Assembly (NCBI GenBank): GCA_002426575.1
Contig: DIRE01000013.1
Location: forward strand, 22,634-40,830
Length of the DNA stretch: 18,197 bases
From: Clostridiaceae bacterium UBA5444
GTDB lineage: Bacteria; Bacillota; Clostridia; Clostridiales; Oxobacteraceae
Direction of reading: 5' to 3'
Shown: positions 5,973 through 15,253 of the stretch, piece by piece
How positions within the stretch are numbered: position 1 is the first letter of the stretch
How the letters are laid out: each line of letters starts with the position of its first letter
Made by a program: the position numbers and the translations under genes
Notes under the pieces: model-generated
Database searches by the model: none
What the model was told of the DNA's origin: nothing
Seen by the model: only the letters and a program-made list of their open reading frames with translations

Positions 5973-8153
5973 TTATATTATAAATTCATCTGTAAGTTCT
6001 TTAAGCTTTTGTGATGTAACATTTAATTTCTCTGCCATAGCATTTAACTCTTCCACGTATGCTGACTGCTCCTCTACGGATGCGCTTACCTCTTCAGTTG
6101 ATGCTGCAGTCTCTTCTGATATTGCTGCAATACCATCTATTGACTTTTCGATTCCTTCTTTTCCTTTGTTTATGCTTTCTATGGATATATTTAAATTGTT
6201 TATCTTTCCTCCAACTGTTTCCATAGATTCTTCTATTCCATCAAATGCTTCTATGGTCTTCTCTACATAACTTACCTGATCACCTAATGCTACTACTATG
6301 TCCTTTGCCAGATTTACAGACTCTTCTGTGCGGCCATTTACGCTTTTTATTATAGTATTTATATTATCTGCAGCCTTCTTGGATTCTCCTGCAAGCTTTC
6401 TAACCTCTTCAGCTACAACTGCAAACCCTCTTCCAGCCTCTCCAGCTCTTGCAGCCTCTATGGCAGCATTTAAAGATAGTAGGTTCGTCTGCTCAGATAT
6501 TGCAGTTATGCTAGATAAAATTGTTTCTATTTCCTTTGTATTTTCTGAGAGTGCACCTATAGCGCCTGAAACTTCCTGTATTACACTTGAGCCTTCCTCA
6601 GACTTTTCCTTCAATAAATATACAGACTTTTTTCCGTCTTTAACACTCTCATATGCCTTTATTGAGGCGCCAAGTGCATCATTTGAATAATTAACAACTG
6701 AATTTATTTCACCACCAAAGTTGTTGGCTATATCTACTGAATTAGTTGCTTGCTGCGCTTGATCTCCTGCGCCTGCTGCTATTTCCTCAATTACACTTGA
6801 TACATCAGTTGTAGATACGGAAAGTTGTCCACTGCTTTCATTTACAAGTACGGAGGCATCATAGGTATCACTAACAGCTCCTTTTACAGATGATACAAGG
6901 TTCCTTAAATTGGCCACCATTGTATTGAAATTTTTACTAAGCTGACCAAACTCATCTTTTGATTTATGGTTAACTTCTACTCTAAGGTCACCTTTCTCTA
7001 CTTTATCCATTGCTTCAGATATCTTTATAACTGGCTTTGTGATACTTTTTGAAAGTTTCAATGATGCTCCAATTACAAATATTAAGCAAATTAAGCTAGC
7101 TATAATTATTATGCTTTTTATACTATCTGATACACTAGATACTGCTTTATATGGAACTACAGCGATATATCTCCAGCCAGTTTTCTCTGAGCTTGTACAT
7201 ATGCTGAACATCTTTTCCCCTTTATCTTTATATGTAAGTTCCCCTTCTTTAGACTCTAGTGCATGCTTTACTTCCGGCTTACCGCTTATATTTGTTCCAA
7301 GAAGCTCTCTATTTGGGTGAGATATTACATTTCCAGCTTCGTCCACTATAAACATATAGCCATCTTTTCCGATCTCTACGCTAGATAATGCCTTCTGAAA
7401 TACTTCAGGATTTATATTTACCATAAGAACCCCAAGAGGGTTTGATGTTGCCATACTCTTTATCATTCTTACGTTACTTATTATTACATCCTCTCCGCCG
7501 CTGTTAAACTCATTTATATGAGGAGGTATCCAAAATGTTGCGCCATTTAGCCCTTCCGCCTTTTTATATACATCAAGGGACTTAATATCCTTATCTTGAA
7601 GCTTTATAGTATTTAAATCTGGAACCCCTGTATAGATACCATTTAAGCCGAGTATATACATACTGCCAATTGTGGTATTGTTTAACGATATAGAGTTTAA
7701 GTCTTTTCTTATTGATTCTGCTGAAGTATATTTTTCATATAAACTATCGTAATTTTTTTCGAGCTTTTTTTGTATATCACTATCTGAAAAAACCTGCATT
7801 GAGTAGTTTTCTACAGTAGATACAATAAAATCTATATAGTTCATATTTTGGTTTAATATTTGCAAAGAAGAATCCACAAATTGACTTTTAGATTCTACAT
7901 CTGATTTATAAGATGTAACAATTCCAACACAAAGCAATGATGCTAAAGTTATGGACATAAATGAAAGAGATATTTTTTGTGCTATTCCCTTTTTAAATAC
8001 TACGTTTTTTACGTCATTAAAATTATGAGTATTTTCTTTATTGGGTTTTTCGCCTTTATTTCTTTTAAATAGTTTTATGTCTATAGTCTTATTTTTAGCT
8101 TTTTTTCTCTTATCTTTGCTCATGCTCACTTTTGGTATCTTCGGTAATTTCAT
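5973..8153 (-). CDS. Methyl-accepting chemotaxis protein (dCache type), downstream copy
   Basis: A 726-residue transmembrane chemoreceptor. ATG 8153 is chosen because AGGGGGC stands eight bases upstream; the frame extends to a TTG at 8225 inside the preceding gene, with no ribosome binding site. Order: a lysine-rich cytoplasmic N-terminus (about 1-58), TM1 (about 62-81), a periplasm-side dCache ligand domain (about 85-335, with IGKDGYMFIVDEAGNVISHP and the closing GWRYIAVVPY), TM2 (about 342-362), HAMP, and a long coiled-coil signalling domain. The hairpin tip NAAIEAARAGEAGRGFAVVA (about 560-580) binds CheA/CheW. No C-terminal NWETF-type tether is present. Ligand unknown; dCache domains often bind amino acids or other small molecules. 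It is 49 bases downstream of a close paralogue, apparently co-transcribed. Confidence 0.93.
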   Translation of the reverse strand: MKLPKIPKVSMSKDKRKKAKNKTIDIKLFKRNKGEKPNKENTHNFNDVKNVVFKKGIAQKISLSFMSITLASLLCVGIVTSYKSDVESKSQFVDSSLQILNQNMNYIDFIVSTVENYSMQVFSDSDIQKKLEKNYDSLYEKYTSAESIRKDLNSISLNNTTIGSMYILGLNGIYTGVPDLNTIKLQDKDIKSLDVYKKAEGLNGATFWIPPHINEFNSGGEDVIISNVRMIKSMATSNPLGVLMVNINPEVFQKALSSVEIGKDGYMFIVDEAGNVISHPNRELLGTNISGKPEVKHALESKEGELTYKDKGEKMFSICTSSEKTGWRYIAVVPYKAVSSVSDSIKSIIIIASLICLIFVIGASLKLSKSITKPVIKISEAMDKVEKGDLRVEVNHKSKDEFGQLSKNFNTMVANLRNLVSSVKGAVSDTYDASVLVNESSGQLSVSTTDVSSVIEEIAAGAGDQAQQATNSVDIANNFGGEINSVVNYSNDALGASIKAYESVKDGKKSVYLLKEKSEEGSSVIQEVSGAIGALSENTKEIETILSSITAISEQTNLLSLNAAIEAARAGEAGRGFAVVAEEVRKLAGESKKAADNINTIIKSVNGRTEESVNLAKDIVVALGDQVSYVEKTIEAFDGIEESMETVGGKINNLNISIESINKGKEGIEKSIDGIAAISEETAASTEEVSASVEEQSAYVEELNAMAEKLNVTSQKLKELTDEFII

Positions 8154-8202
8154 TTTACTTTGCCCCCTAGGTTTATGCTTTATTGCTTTACTGCTTTTTG
8201 CT

Positions 8203-10356
8203 TTATATATTAAATTTATCGGCAAGACTCTTTAGAACTTGAGATGTAGAGTTTAGCTTTTCTGCCATAGCATTTAGCTCTTCTACATAAGCTGATTGTT
8301 CCTCTACTGATGCGCTTACCTCTTCAGTGGATGCTGCAGTCTCTTCTGATATTGCTGCAATGCCATCTATGGTTGTCTCTATTTTGTCTTTGCCTTTGTC
8401 TATATTTTCTATTGAATTATTTAGCTCATTTATCTTTTCACCAACAGTTCCCATGGATCCTTCTATCTGATCAAAAGCAGAAATAGTACTATTTACATAA
8501 TCTATCTGCCCATTAAGGGTCATTACTATTTGCCTTGCAAGTTTCACTGACTCATCTGTACGGCTGTTTACGCTTTTTATTATGGCGTTTATATTCCCCG
8601 CCGCATCCTTTGACTCCCCTGCAAGCTTTTTAACCTCCTTTGCTACAACTGCAAAACCTTTTCCAGCATCTCCTGCCCTTGCAGCCTCTATAGCAGCATT
8701 TAAAGATAGTAGGTTTGTCTGCTGAGATATTGAGGTTATGCTAGATAGTATGGTTTCTATCTCTTTTGTATTATCAGAAAGAGCTTCTATAGAATCCGAT
8801 ACCTCTTTTATAACTACAGCATTTTGCTCTGATTTTTGCTTTAATGATAATACAGATTTTTTACCATCATCAACTCTTCCTACTGCATCATTTGAAGCAT
8901 CTAGTGCATCCTTTGAATAGCCAACTACAGAGAGTATCTCCTCGCCAAAACTTTTAGCAGTCCCCACAGAGTTAGTTGCCTGCTGCGCCTGATCCCCTGC
9001 CCCTGCTGCTATTTCTTCAATTACACTAGTAACATCAGTTGTTGATATTGCAAGTTGATCACTGCTTTCTTTTACAAGGGTTGAGGCATCATAGGTATCT
9101 TCTATTAATCCTTTTACAGAAGATACAAGCTGTCTTAGATTTTTGACCATCTTGTTGAATGTTTTGGTTAACTCTCCAAACTCATCTTTTGATTTATGGT
9201 CTACTTCTACGGTAAGGTCTCCATTTTCAACACTAGCCATTGCATTAGATATCTTTATAACTGGATTTGTAATGCTCCTTGATACAAGTAATGATGCTAT
9301 AACAACAAGTAGTAGACATATTAAACTAATTACTAATATTATGCTTTTTATCTTATCTGAAAGACTTAGCATTTCCTTATATGGAACGACTGCTATATAT
9401 CTCCATCCAGTCTTTTCAGACTCTGCTGATATGCTAAACATCTTTGTCTTAGTGGTTTCATCAAAGAAAGTGATTTCTTTATTTTCCGATTCAAGTGCAT
9501 TTTTTACTTCAGGCCTATCTTTAATATTTAGACTTGAAGTTTCTGCATTAGGCTGGCATACAACATTACCCTCACCATCTACTATAAACATATACCCTTC
9601 CTTGCCTATTTGTACACTTGACAATGCCTTTTGGAATATATCGGGGTTTATATTTATCATGAGTACACCAAGAGGCTCTGATGTGGAAACACTTCTTAGT
9701 AAACGCACATTGCTCATTATAAGTGATGAGCCAGTTGAAAACTCATTTTGGTGAGTTGGAACCCAAAAGTTTTTGCCTGCCTTCTCTTCAGCCTCTTTAT
9801 AAAAAGCCTCTTCCTTTATATTCTTATCCTCAAAAGCTGACATATTAAAGCTTGGAACCCCTGCTGATATTCCATCAGGGTTTATTATGTATATACTTTC
9901 TAGAACTGAGCTATTCATAAATATAGTACTTAACTTCACTCTTACATCTTCACTAGCTCTATACTTGTCATAATCTCCCTCATAAGATTCTGCAAGTTTT
10001 TCTTGTATATTAGTGTCTGAAAAAATCTGCATCGAATAGTTATTAATCGTATTTACTATAAAGTCCACATAATTCATGTTTTGATTTAAAATTTCTTTAG
10101 TTGAATTTATAAATTGCTGCTTGGATCCCATTTGAGCTCTAGTTGATGCTGCAAGCCCTATGAATATTAATGATGCTAAAGTTATAGCAATAAATGAAAC
10201 AGCTATCTTTTGCTGTATTCCTTTTTTGAAAAATCCACCATTTGATTTATCTGATTTTGCTTCTTTAGATAGTTTAAATGGTCTTTTGGGTTTTGATTTA
10301 GATACTTCTTTGTGTTTTGATCTTTTTGATAACTTTGTTATTTTTGAGAAATTCAT
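8203..10356 (-). CDS. Methyl-accepting chemotaxis protein (dCache type), upstream copy
   Basis: A 717-residue chemoreceptor, first of the tandem pair. The frame also offers ATG 10380, but that has no ribosome binding site, whereas GGAGGG (10368-10373) precedes ATG 10356. It has the same layout as its neighbour: a basic cytoplasmic N-terminus with many Lys/Ser/Pro (about 1-48), TM1 (about 52-71), dCache domain (about 75-328, with IGKEGYMFIVDGEGNVVCQP), TM2 (about 334-353), HAMP, and a signalling coiled coil with tip NAAIEAARAGDAGKGFAVVA. The C-terminal EETAASTEEVSASVEEQSAY stretch is shared residue for residue with the other copy. The sensing domains differ more, suggesting duplication followed by change in ligand. 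Transcribed from an extended -10 promoter at 10416-10424. Confidence 0.93.
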   Translation of the reverse strand: MNFSKITKLSKRSKHKEVSKSKPKRPFKLSKEAKSDKSNGGFFKKGIQQKIAVSFIAITLASLIFIGLAASTRAQMGSKQQFINSTKEILNQNMNYVDFIVNTINNYSMQIFSDTNIQEKLAESYEGDYDKYRASEDVRVKLSTIFMNSSVLESIYIINPDGISAGVPSFNMSAFEDKNIKEEAFYKEAEEKAGKNFWVPTHQNEFSTGSSLIMSNVRLLRSVSTSEPLGVLMININPDIFQKALSSVQIGKEGYMFIVDGEGNVVCQPNAETSSLNIKDRPEVKNALESENKEITFFDETTKTKMFSISAESEKTGWRYIAVVPYKEMLSLSDKIKSIILVISLICLLLVVIASLLVSRSITNPVIKISNAMASVENGDLTVEVDHKSKDEFGELTKTFNKMVKNLRQLVSSVKGLIEDTYDASTLVKESSDQLAISTTDVTSVIEEIAAGAGDQAQQATNSVGTAKSFGEEILSVVGYSKDALDASNDAVGRVDDGKKSVLSLKQKSEQNAVVIKEVSDSIEALSDNTKEIETILSSITSISQQTNLLSLNAAIEAARAGDAGKGFAVVAKEVKKLAGESKDAAGNINAIIKSVNSRTDESVKLARQIVMTLNGQIDYVNSTISAFDQIEGSMGTVGEKINELNNSIENIDKGKDKIETTIDGIAAISEETAASTEEVSASVEEQSAYVEELNAMAEKLNSTSQVLKSLADKFNI

Positions 10357-10415
10357 TTCCTTTTCAGCCCTCCAATGCATAGTTTCTTTACGTTGTAAAA
10401 TTCATGGATGCTTAC

Positions 10416-10424
10416 ATTATATCA
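10416..10424 (-). promoter_or_regulatory. Extended -10 promoter of the chemoreceptor operon
   Basis: On the minus strand, TGATATAATG gives a perfect TATAAT (10416-10421) with the TGn extension. A TTGACA lies upstream at 10450-10455 but 28 bases away, too far to be its -35. No sigma-D (motility) promoter pattern at the right spacing was found. The leader is about 55 bases. Confidence 0.5.
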
Positions 10425-10448
10425 CCTTAATGTGTAATTTAATACATT

Positions 10449-10477
10449 TTGTCAAATTTTAATGAATTATTTATCTT
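10449..10477 (+). promoter_or_regulatory. Candidate promoter of the DUF3787-like gene
   Basis: TTGTCA (10449-10454) is spaced 17 bases from TATCTT (10472-10477). The -10 is weak. It stands back to back with the chemoreceptor promoter. Confidence 0.35.
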
Positions 10478-10533
10478 ATTGTAAATTGAATATTAAATAT
10501 GACTTTGAAAAGAATATAACTGGGGTGATATTT

Positions 10534-10698
10534 ATGAATAATAAAAAGTCTATTCACAATCCAAAAAAGCCAATAGAAAAGCATGACACTGCAGCATGGG
10601 CAGATATAGAGGATTTAAAGCCAATATCAAGGGTTACTGTTCCCTCAAAGGAGCAGGTTGAAAATGCAAAGGATTGGGTAGATACAAACCAGAAATAA
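10534..10698 (+). CDS. Small DUF3787-like protein
   Basis: A 54-residue soluble protein. The frame extends to ATG 10462, but ATG 10534 has a strong GGGGTG site six bases before it, and conserved-looking sequence begins only there. The sequence KPIEKHDTAAWADIE, then KPISRVTVPS and VENAKDWVDTNQK at the C-terminus, matches my memory of DUF3787, a clostridial family of about 50-60 residues and unknown function. No signal peptide, membrane segment or metal-binding cysteines are present. It has its own candidate promoter and a strong terminator and converges on the pyruvate oxidoreductase gene; nothing in the context reveals a role. Confidence 0.75.
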   Translation: MNNKKSIHNPKKPIEKHDTAAWADIEDLKPISRVTVPSKEQVENAKDWVDTNQK

Positions 10699-10701
10699 TA
10701 G

Positions 10702-10728
10702 GAAAGGATGGCTTATAGCCATCCTTTC
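10702..10728. terminator. Shared hairpin between convergent genes
   Basis: GAAAGGATGGC (10702-10712) and GCCATCCTTTC (10718-10728) form a perfect 11-bp stem with a 5-base loop. It sits between the stop codons of two converging genes. The following T-tracts are weak on both strands, so it probably works as a bidirectional terminator of moderate strength. Confidence 0.8.
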
Positions 10729-10731
10729 TAA

Positions 10732-13700
10732 TTACTTTTGATATTCTGAAAGTCTTATATAGTTTTCATATCTTTCTTTAGCATTCTCTTCTGCTTTAGC
10801 AAATAACTCATCAGCTAAATCTTTGTTAATATTTTGGAGAGAGGAATATCTTATCTCTCCTTTTATAAAGTCTATGAAAGGCTTTGTTGGAGGTTTTGAA
10901 TCTAATGTAAATGGATTTTTCCCCTCCGCTTTAAGATACGGGTTATATCTGTATAGATGCCAATACCCTGATTCTACAGCTTTTTTCTCTTCTTCCATAC
11001 TGGTTCCCATTCCAGTTTTTATTCCATGGTTTATACATGGAGAGTATGCAATTATCAGGGAAGGGCCATTATACTTTTCAGCCTCTGTTATGGTCTTTAT
11101 GGTGTGGTTCATATTTGCGCCCATAGCAATTTGAGCTACATATACATAACCATAGCTAATGGCCATAAGCCCTAGGTCCTTCTTTTTCACTCTTTTGCCT
11201 GATGCTGCAAACTTTGCAAGTGCAGCTGTTGGGGTTGATTTTGATGATTGCCCTCCAGTATTTGAGTAAACCTCTGTATCAAGCACTAGTATATTTACAT
11301 TATCTCCAGATGCTAAAACATGGTCTAAACCTCCATAACCAATATCATAGGCCCAGCCATCCCCTCCAATTATCCACTGAGACTTCTTGGTCAAGAAATC
11401 CTTTTTGCTCATTATTTCTTTGATAATTTTATTTCCCGAGTAATTATGTTTTTTTAAGACTTCTAATAAGTTTTCTGTTGCCTTTTTTGAGTCTTCCCTG
11501 CTGTCCATGGAATCTATCCACTGTCTAAATGCTTCTTTTATATTGTTTCCTATGGATGAGTTTATGCCTTCTATCATTAATTCTTTTATTCTCTGTCTTA
11601 TTTGCCTTTGAGCAAGGTACATTCCATATCCGTATTCTGCATTATCTTCAAATAATGAGTTCCCCCAGGCAGGTCCTTTTCCATATTGGTTTTTGGTATA
11701 GGGAATAGATGGTGCTGAGGCCCCATATATTGATGAACAGCCTGTTGCATTAGCTATCATCATGCTGTCTCCATAAAGCTGCGTTATAAGCTTTATATAA
11801 GGGGTTTCACCGCAGCCTGGGCATGCTCCATTATACTCAAATAGAGGTACCGAAAATTGGCTTCCCTTTAGCGTTTTTTTGTCTATTATATTGTCTTTTA
11901 CAGATATCTTTGACGCATATCTAAAGTTGTCTGCTTCATTTGCTATTTCTATTTCAGCATCTTTCATTACTAATGCTTTGCCAGGGGCTGGGCATACATC
12001 TGCACAGTTTCCGCATCCAGTGCAATCTAATGGGCTTACCTGTATTCTATATTTTAATCCTTCCAGCCCTTTTCCTACTGCATCCTTTGTTTTAAATGTA
12101 TCAGGCGTCTTTTGTACCTCTTCTTCATCTAATAGGTAAGGTCTAATTACTGCATGGGGACAAACAAAGGAGCATTGATTGCACTGTATACATTTATCAA
12201 TCTGCCACTCTGGGATTAAAATAGCTATTCCTCTTTTTTCAAAGGCAGTGGTTCCTGTTGGGAATGTTCCATCTTCCATTCCCTTAAATGCACTTACAGG
12301 CAGTTCATCCCCTTCAAGCTTAGCCATTGGAATTTGTATCTTTTCAACAAAAGAAGGAATATCATATTTTACTTTTTCATCTTCTCCTTTTCCCCAGCTG
12401 CTTGGTATATACACCCTGTTTAAAGATTCTATTCCCCTTGAAACAGCAGCGTAATTCATTTCAACTATTTTTTGACCTTTTCTGCCATAGTTTTTTTCTA
12501 TCGAGCTTTTTAGATATTTTTCTGCATCTTCTATTGGTATTACGTTGGTAAGCTTAAAAAAGGCTGACTGCATTACCATGTTTATTCTTCCGCCAAGTCC
12601 AATTTCCCCCGCTATTTTAATTGCATCTATTGTGTAGAAATTAATTTTATTTTTCCATAGATATCTTTTTATGCTGTTTGGCAGGTTCTTTTCAAGCTCT
12701 TCTCCCTCCCAAGGACAGTTGAGCAGAAATATGCCACCCTTTTTAAGCCCCTTAAGCAAATCATAGTTATATATAAATGTTTTGTTATGACAGGCAACAT
12801 AATCTGAATGATATACAAGGTAGGATGATTTTATAGGGCTTTTGCCAAATCTTAAATGGGATACCGTGGTGCCTCCAGATTTTTTGCTGTCATAGGAAAA
12901 GTATCCTTGCACATAAAGATCAGTGTTATTCCCTATTATCTTTATAGCACTTTTATTTGCGCCTACGGTTCCATCAGAGCCAAGTCCCCAGAATTTGCAG
13001 CTTATGGTACCTTCAGGGGTGGTCTCTATATTTTCCATGCTCTTTAGGGATGTATTTGTTACATCATCCACTATTCCTATTGTAAAGTTGGTCTTAGGTT
13101 CCTTTCTGTCAAGGTTGTCAAACACTGATAGTATCTGGCTTGGAGTTGTATCCTTTGAACCAAGCCCATACCTTCCCCCAACTATTGTAGGCCTTAAAAG
13201 CCTCGACTTTGATCCATTACCATTAAACATGCTTACCACGTCAAGGTATAAGGGCTCACCAGGAGATCCAGGCTCTTTTGTTCTATCAAGTACAGCTATT
13301 TTTTTAACTGTATTAGGCAAGGCTTTAAAGAAATACTTTTCTGAGAAAGGCCTGTATAGATGAACCTTAATTAACCCCACCTTTTCTCCCTTTTTTATTA
13401 GATAGTCTATAACTTCCTCTATAGTGTTGCACACGGATCCAATTGCAACTATTATGTTTTCTGCATCCTTTACTCCATAAAAATCAAAAGGATGGTACTC
13501 TCTTTTCGTTACATCCATTATTTTCTTGAAGTAATCCTCTACTATATCAGGGACGGCGTTATAGAAGGGGTTTGAGGCTTCCCTTCCTTGAAAATATATA
13601 TCAGGGTTTTGGGCTGTACCCCTAACCTCTGGCCTTTCAGGATTTAATCCCCTATTTCTAAATTCCAAAACTGCTTGATTGTCTATTAATCCTTCTAGCA

Positions 13701-14268
13701 CGTTGTAATCTATGGTTTCTATTTTCTGTATCTCGTGGGATGTTCTAAATCCATCAAAAAAATGTATAAATGGTACCCTTGATTTAATGGCTGAAAGATG
13801 AGCCACGCATCCTATATCCATTGCCTCTTGAACACTGCTGGATGCTAAAAGTGCTGCCCCTGTTTGTCTGCAGGCCAAAACGTCTTGGTGATCCCCAAAT
13901 ATTGAAAGTGCATGGGCTGCAAGTGCTCTTGCACTTACATGGAGCACCCCTGGAAGTAGTTCTCCAGCCATTTTGTATATATTAGGTATCATAAGAAGAA
14001 GGCCTTGTGATGCTGTATATGTCGTGGTTAGTGCTCCAGCAGCTAAAGAACCATGAACTGCTCCTGCGGCACCAGCTTCAGACTGCATCTCAACTACATT
14101 TACTGTTTGGCCAAATATATTCTTTTTGCCTGCTGCTGCCCATTCATCTACATCCTCTGCCATTGGGGATGAAGGCGTTATAGGGTATATTGCTGCAACT
14201 TCTGTAAAAGCATAGGAAGCATATGCCGCTGCTCCATTTCCATCCATTGTCTTCATTACTTTTTTCAT
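10732..14268 (-). CDS. nifJ: Pyruvate:ferredoxin (flavodoxin) oxidoreductase, homodimeric
   Basis: A 1178-residue cytoplasmic enzyme, full length for the family. It oxidises pyruvate with CoA to acetyl-CoA and CO2 while reducing ferredoxin, the key energy step of clostridial fermentation. Order: the N-terminal pyrimidine-binding domain (GNGAAAYASYAFTEVAAIYP near residue 10), the second (CoA-side) domain, the EKR linker, a two-cluster ferredoxin domain (CIQCNQCSFVCP near 691 and CTGCGNCADVCP near 748), and the C-terminal thiamine diphosphate domain with CPGCGETPY near 814 (proximal cluster cysteines) and GDGWAYDIGYGG near 970, followed by SNTGGQSSKSTP. ATG 14268 follows AAGGAGG by seven bases. 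All cluster motifs look intact. It is directly downstream of the serine dehydratase genes but separated from them by a terminator, so probably independently transcribed. A clear promoter could not be picked in the 72-base gap. Confidence 0.97.
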   Translation of the reverse strand: MKKVMKTMDGNGAAAYASYAFTEVAAIYPITPSSPMAEDVDEWAAAGKKNIFGQTVNVVEMQSEAGAAGAVHGSLAAGALTTTYTASQGLLLMIPNIYKMAGELLPGVLHVSARALAAHALSIFGDHQDVLACRQTGAALLASSSVQEAMDIGCVAHLSAIKSRVPFIHFFDGFRTSHEIQKIETIDYNVLEGLIDNQAVLEFRNRGLNPERPEVRGTAQNPDIYFQGREASNPFYNAVPDIVEDYFKKIMDVTKREYHPFDFYGVKDAENIIVAIGSVCNTIEEVIDYLIKKGEKVGLIKVHLYRPFSEKYFFKALPNTVKKIAVLDRTKEPGSPGEPLYLDVVSMFNGNGSKSRLLRPTIVGGRYGLGSKDTTPSQILSVFDNLDRKEPKTNFTIGIVDDVTNTSLKSMENIETTPEGTISCKFWGLGSDGTVGANKSAIKIIGNNTDLYVQGYFSYDSKKSGGTTVSHLRFGKSPIKSSYLVYHSDYVACHNKTFIYNYDLLKGLKKGGIFLLNCPWEGEELEKNLPNSIKRYLWKNKINFYTIDAIKIAGEIGLGGRINMVMQSAFFKLTNVIPIEDAEKYLKSSIEKNYGRKGQKIVEMNYAAVSRGIESLNRVYIPSSWGKGEDEKVKYDIPSFVEKIQIPMAKLEGDELPVSAFKGMEDGTFPTGTTAFEKRGIAILIPEWQIDKCIQCNQCSFVCPHAVIRPYLLDEEEVQKTPDTFKTKDAVGKGLEGLKYRIQVSPLDCTGCGNCADVCPAPGKALVMKDAEIEIANEADNFRYASKISVKDNIIDKKTLKGSQFSVPLFEYNGACPGCGETPYIKLITQLYGDSMMIANATGCSSIYGASAPSIPYTKNQYGKGPAWGNSLFEDNAEYGYGMYLAQRQIRQRIKELMIEGINSSIGNNIKEAFRQWIDSMDSREDSKKATENLLEVLKKHNYSGNKIIKEIMSKKDFLTKKSQWIIGGDGWAYDIGYGGLDHVLASGDNVNILVLDTEVYSNTGGQSSKSTPTAALAKFAASGKRVKKKDLGLMAISYGYVYVAQIAMGANMNHTIKTITEAEKYNGPSLIIAYSPCINHGIKTGMGTSMEEEKKAVESGYWHLYRYNPYLKAEGKNPFTLDSKPPTKPFIDFIKGEIRYSSLQNINKDLADELFAKAEENAKERYENYIRLSEYQK

Positions 14269-14341
14269 AATCCAACCTCCTTATGTAAAATAACAATACA
14301 TATAGTTTATTATTGGATTAATATTTATTTTTTATGTAACA

Positions 14342-14376
14342 AAAAACTAGCTCATAAATATTAAGAGCTAGTTTTT
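14342..14376 (-). terminator. Terminator of the serine dehydratase operon
   Basis: AAAAACTAGCTC (14342-14353) and GAGCTAGTTTTT (14365-14376) form a perfect 12-bp stem with an 11-base loop and T-tract on the minus strand, just beyond the alpha subunit stop codon. Confidence 0.9.
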
Positions 14377-14379
14377 CCA

Positions 14380-15252
14380 CTATTTAAATATTTCTTTTTT
14401 TAATCTGAGTGCTGGAGGGGTAATAGCTATTCCTCCCAATGCAGTTTCCTTAAGTTCCGATGGCAACTGTTTCCCAACCTTATACATTGCCCAAACTACT
14501 TCATCAAATGGTATTTTACTTTTAACACCACATATTGCTAAATCCGCAGTAGTCAAAGCACTTACCGTTCCTGCTATATTTCTTTTAGCACATGGTACTT
14601 CAACAAGTCCTGCCACTGGATCACAAACAAGTCCTAAAATATTTTTTATTACTATAGCAGCTGCATCTAATGCTTGTTCTACAGTACCTCCCATCATCTC
14701 CACTACTGCAGCTGATGCCATAGCAGCAGCTGAGCCGCACTCAGCTTGGCATCCGCCTTCTGCTCCTGCCATAGTAGCATTTTTAGCTATAATTATTCCA
14801 ACTCCTGCAGCAGTAAATAAAGCCTGTACTAATTCATCTTCTGATTTATTTAATTTTTCTCCTGCTGATAAAATTGCTGCTGGTAAAATTCCACAAGAAC
14901 CAGCTGTTGGACAAGCAACTATTTTTCCCATAGCAGCATTAACTTCTGAAGATGATATGGCTCTTGCCATGGCACTTACCATAAATTCTCCTGTTAGTGT
15001 ATTACCACTTTGAGCATATTTTTTAAGCTTTAATGCATCTCCACCTATCAGCCCACTTACAGACTTTACATTATTTTCTTGTGCATAACTTGAAGAGCTT
15101 ATCATAACATTTAAATTTTGTCTCATCTTTTCTATTACTTTTTCTCTGCTTAGCCCACTTTTTTCAATCTCTTCTCCTAGTGTATATTCCCATATAGTTA
15201 TATTTTTTTTATTACATACTTCAATTAATTCCTTGCCCTTTGAAACAAACAT
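14380..15252 (-). CDS. sdaAA: L-serine dehydratase, iron-sulfur dependent, alpha subunit
   Basis: A 290-residue catalytic subunit of the oxygen-sensitive, PLP-independent enzyme that deaminates L-serine to pyruvate and ammonia using a [4Fe-4S] cluster. Visible family motifs: SSSYAQENNVKSVSGLIGGD near the start, CPTAGSCGILPA (Cys 114 and 120), AEGGCQAECGSA (Cys 168 and 172) and GLVCDPVAGLVEVPCAKRN (Cys 210 and 221). Conserved cysteines of the last two motifs are the likely cluster ligands. ATG 15252 has AAGGAG nine bases upstream and lies one base after the beta-subunit stop codon, so translation is probably coupled. Length is normal for the split two-subunit form of Firmicutes. Confidence 0.96.
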   Translation of the reverse strand: MFVSKGKELIEVCNKKNITIWEYTLGEEIEKSGLSREKVIEKMRQNLNVMISSSSYAQENNVKSVSGLIGGDALKLKKYAQSGNTLTGEFMVSAMARAISSSEVNAAMGKIVACPTAGSCGILPAAILSAGEKLNKSEDELVQALFTAAGVGIIIAKNATMAGAEGGCQAECGSAAAMASAAVVEMMGGTVEQALDAAAIVIKNILGLVCDPVAGLVEVPCAKRNIAGTVSALTTADLAICGVKSKIPFDEVVWAMYKVGKQLPSELKETALGGIAITPPALRLKKEIFK

Positions 15253-15253
15253 A

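Noticed and set aside
8154..8225. TTG start for the downstream chemoreceptor overlapping the upstream gene
   Set aside because: No ribosome binding site precedes it, whereas ATG 8153 has AGGGGGC at proper spacing.
9143..9754. 203-codon rightward open frame
   Set aside because: It is antisense to the chemoreceptor sensing domain, lacks a ribosome binding site and resembles no family; a shadow of the real gene.
10449..10455. TTGACA on the minus strand as the -35 of the chemoreceptor promoter
   Set aside because: It is 28 bases from the TATAAT box, far outside the usual 16-18; the extended -10 is the better explanation.
12923..13363. 146-codon rightward open frame
   Set aside because: Antisense to the intact pyruvate oxidoreductase gene, with no ribosome binding site or recognisable domain.
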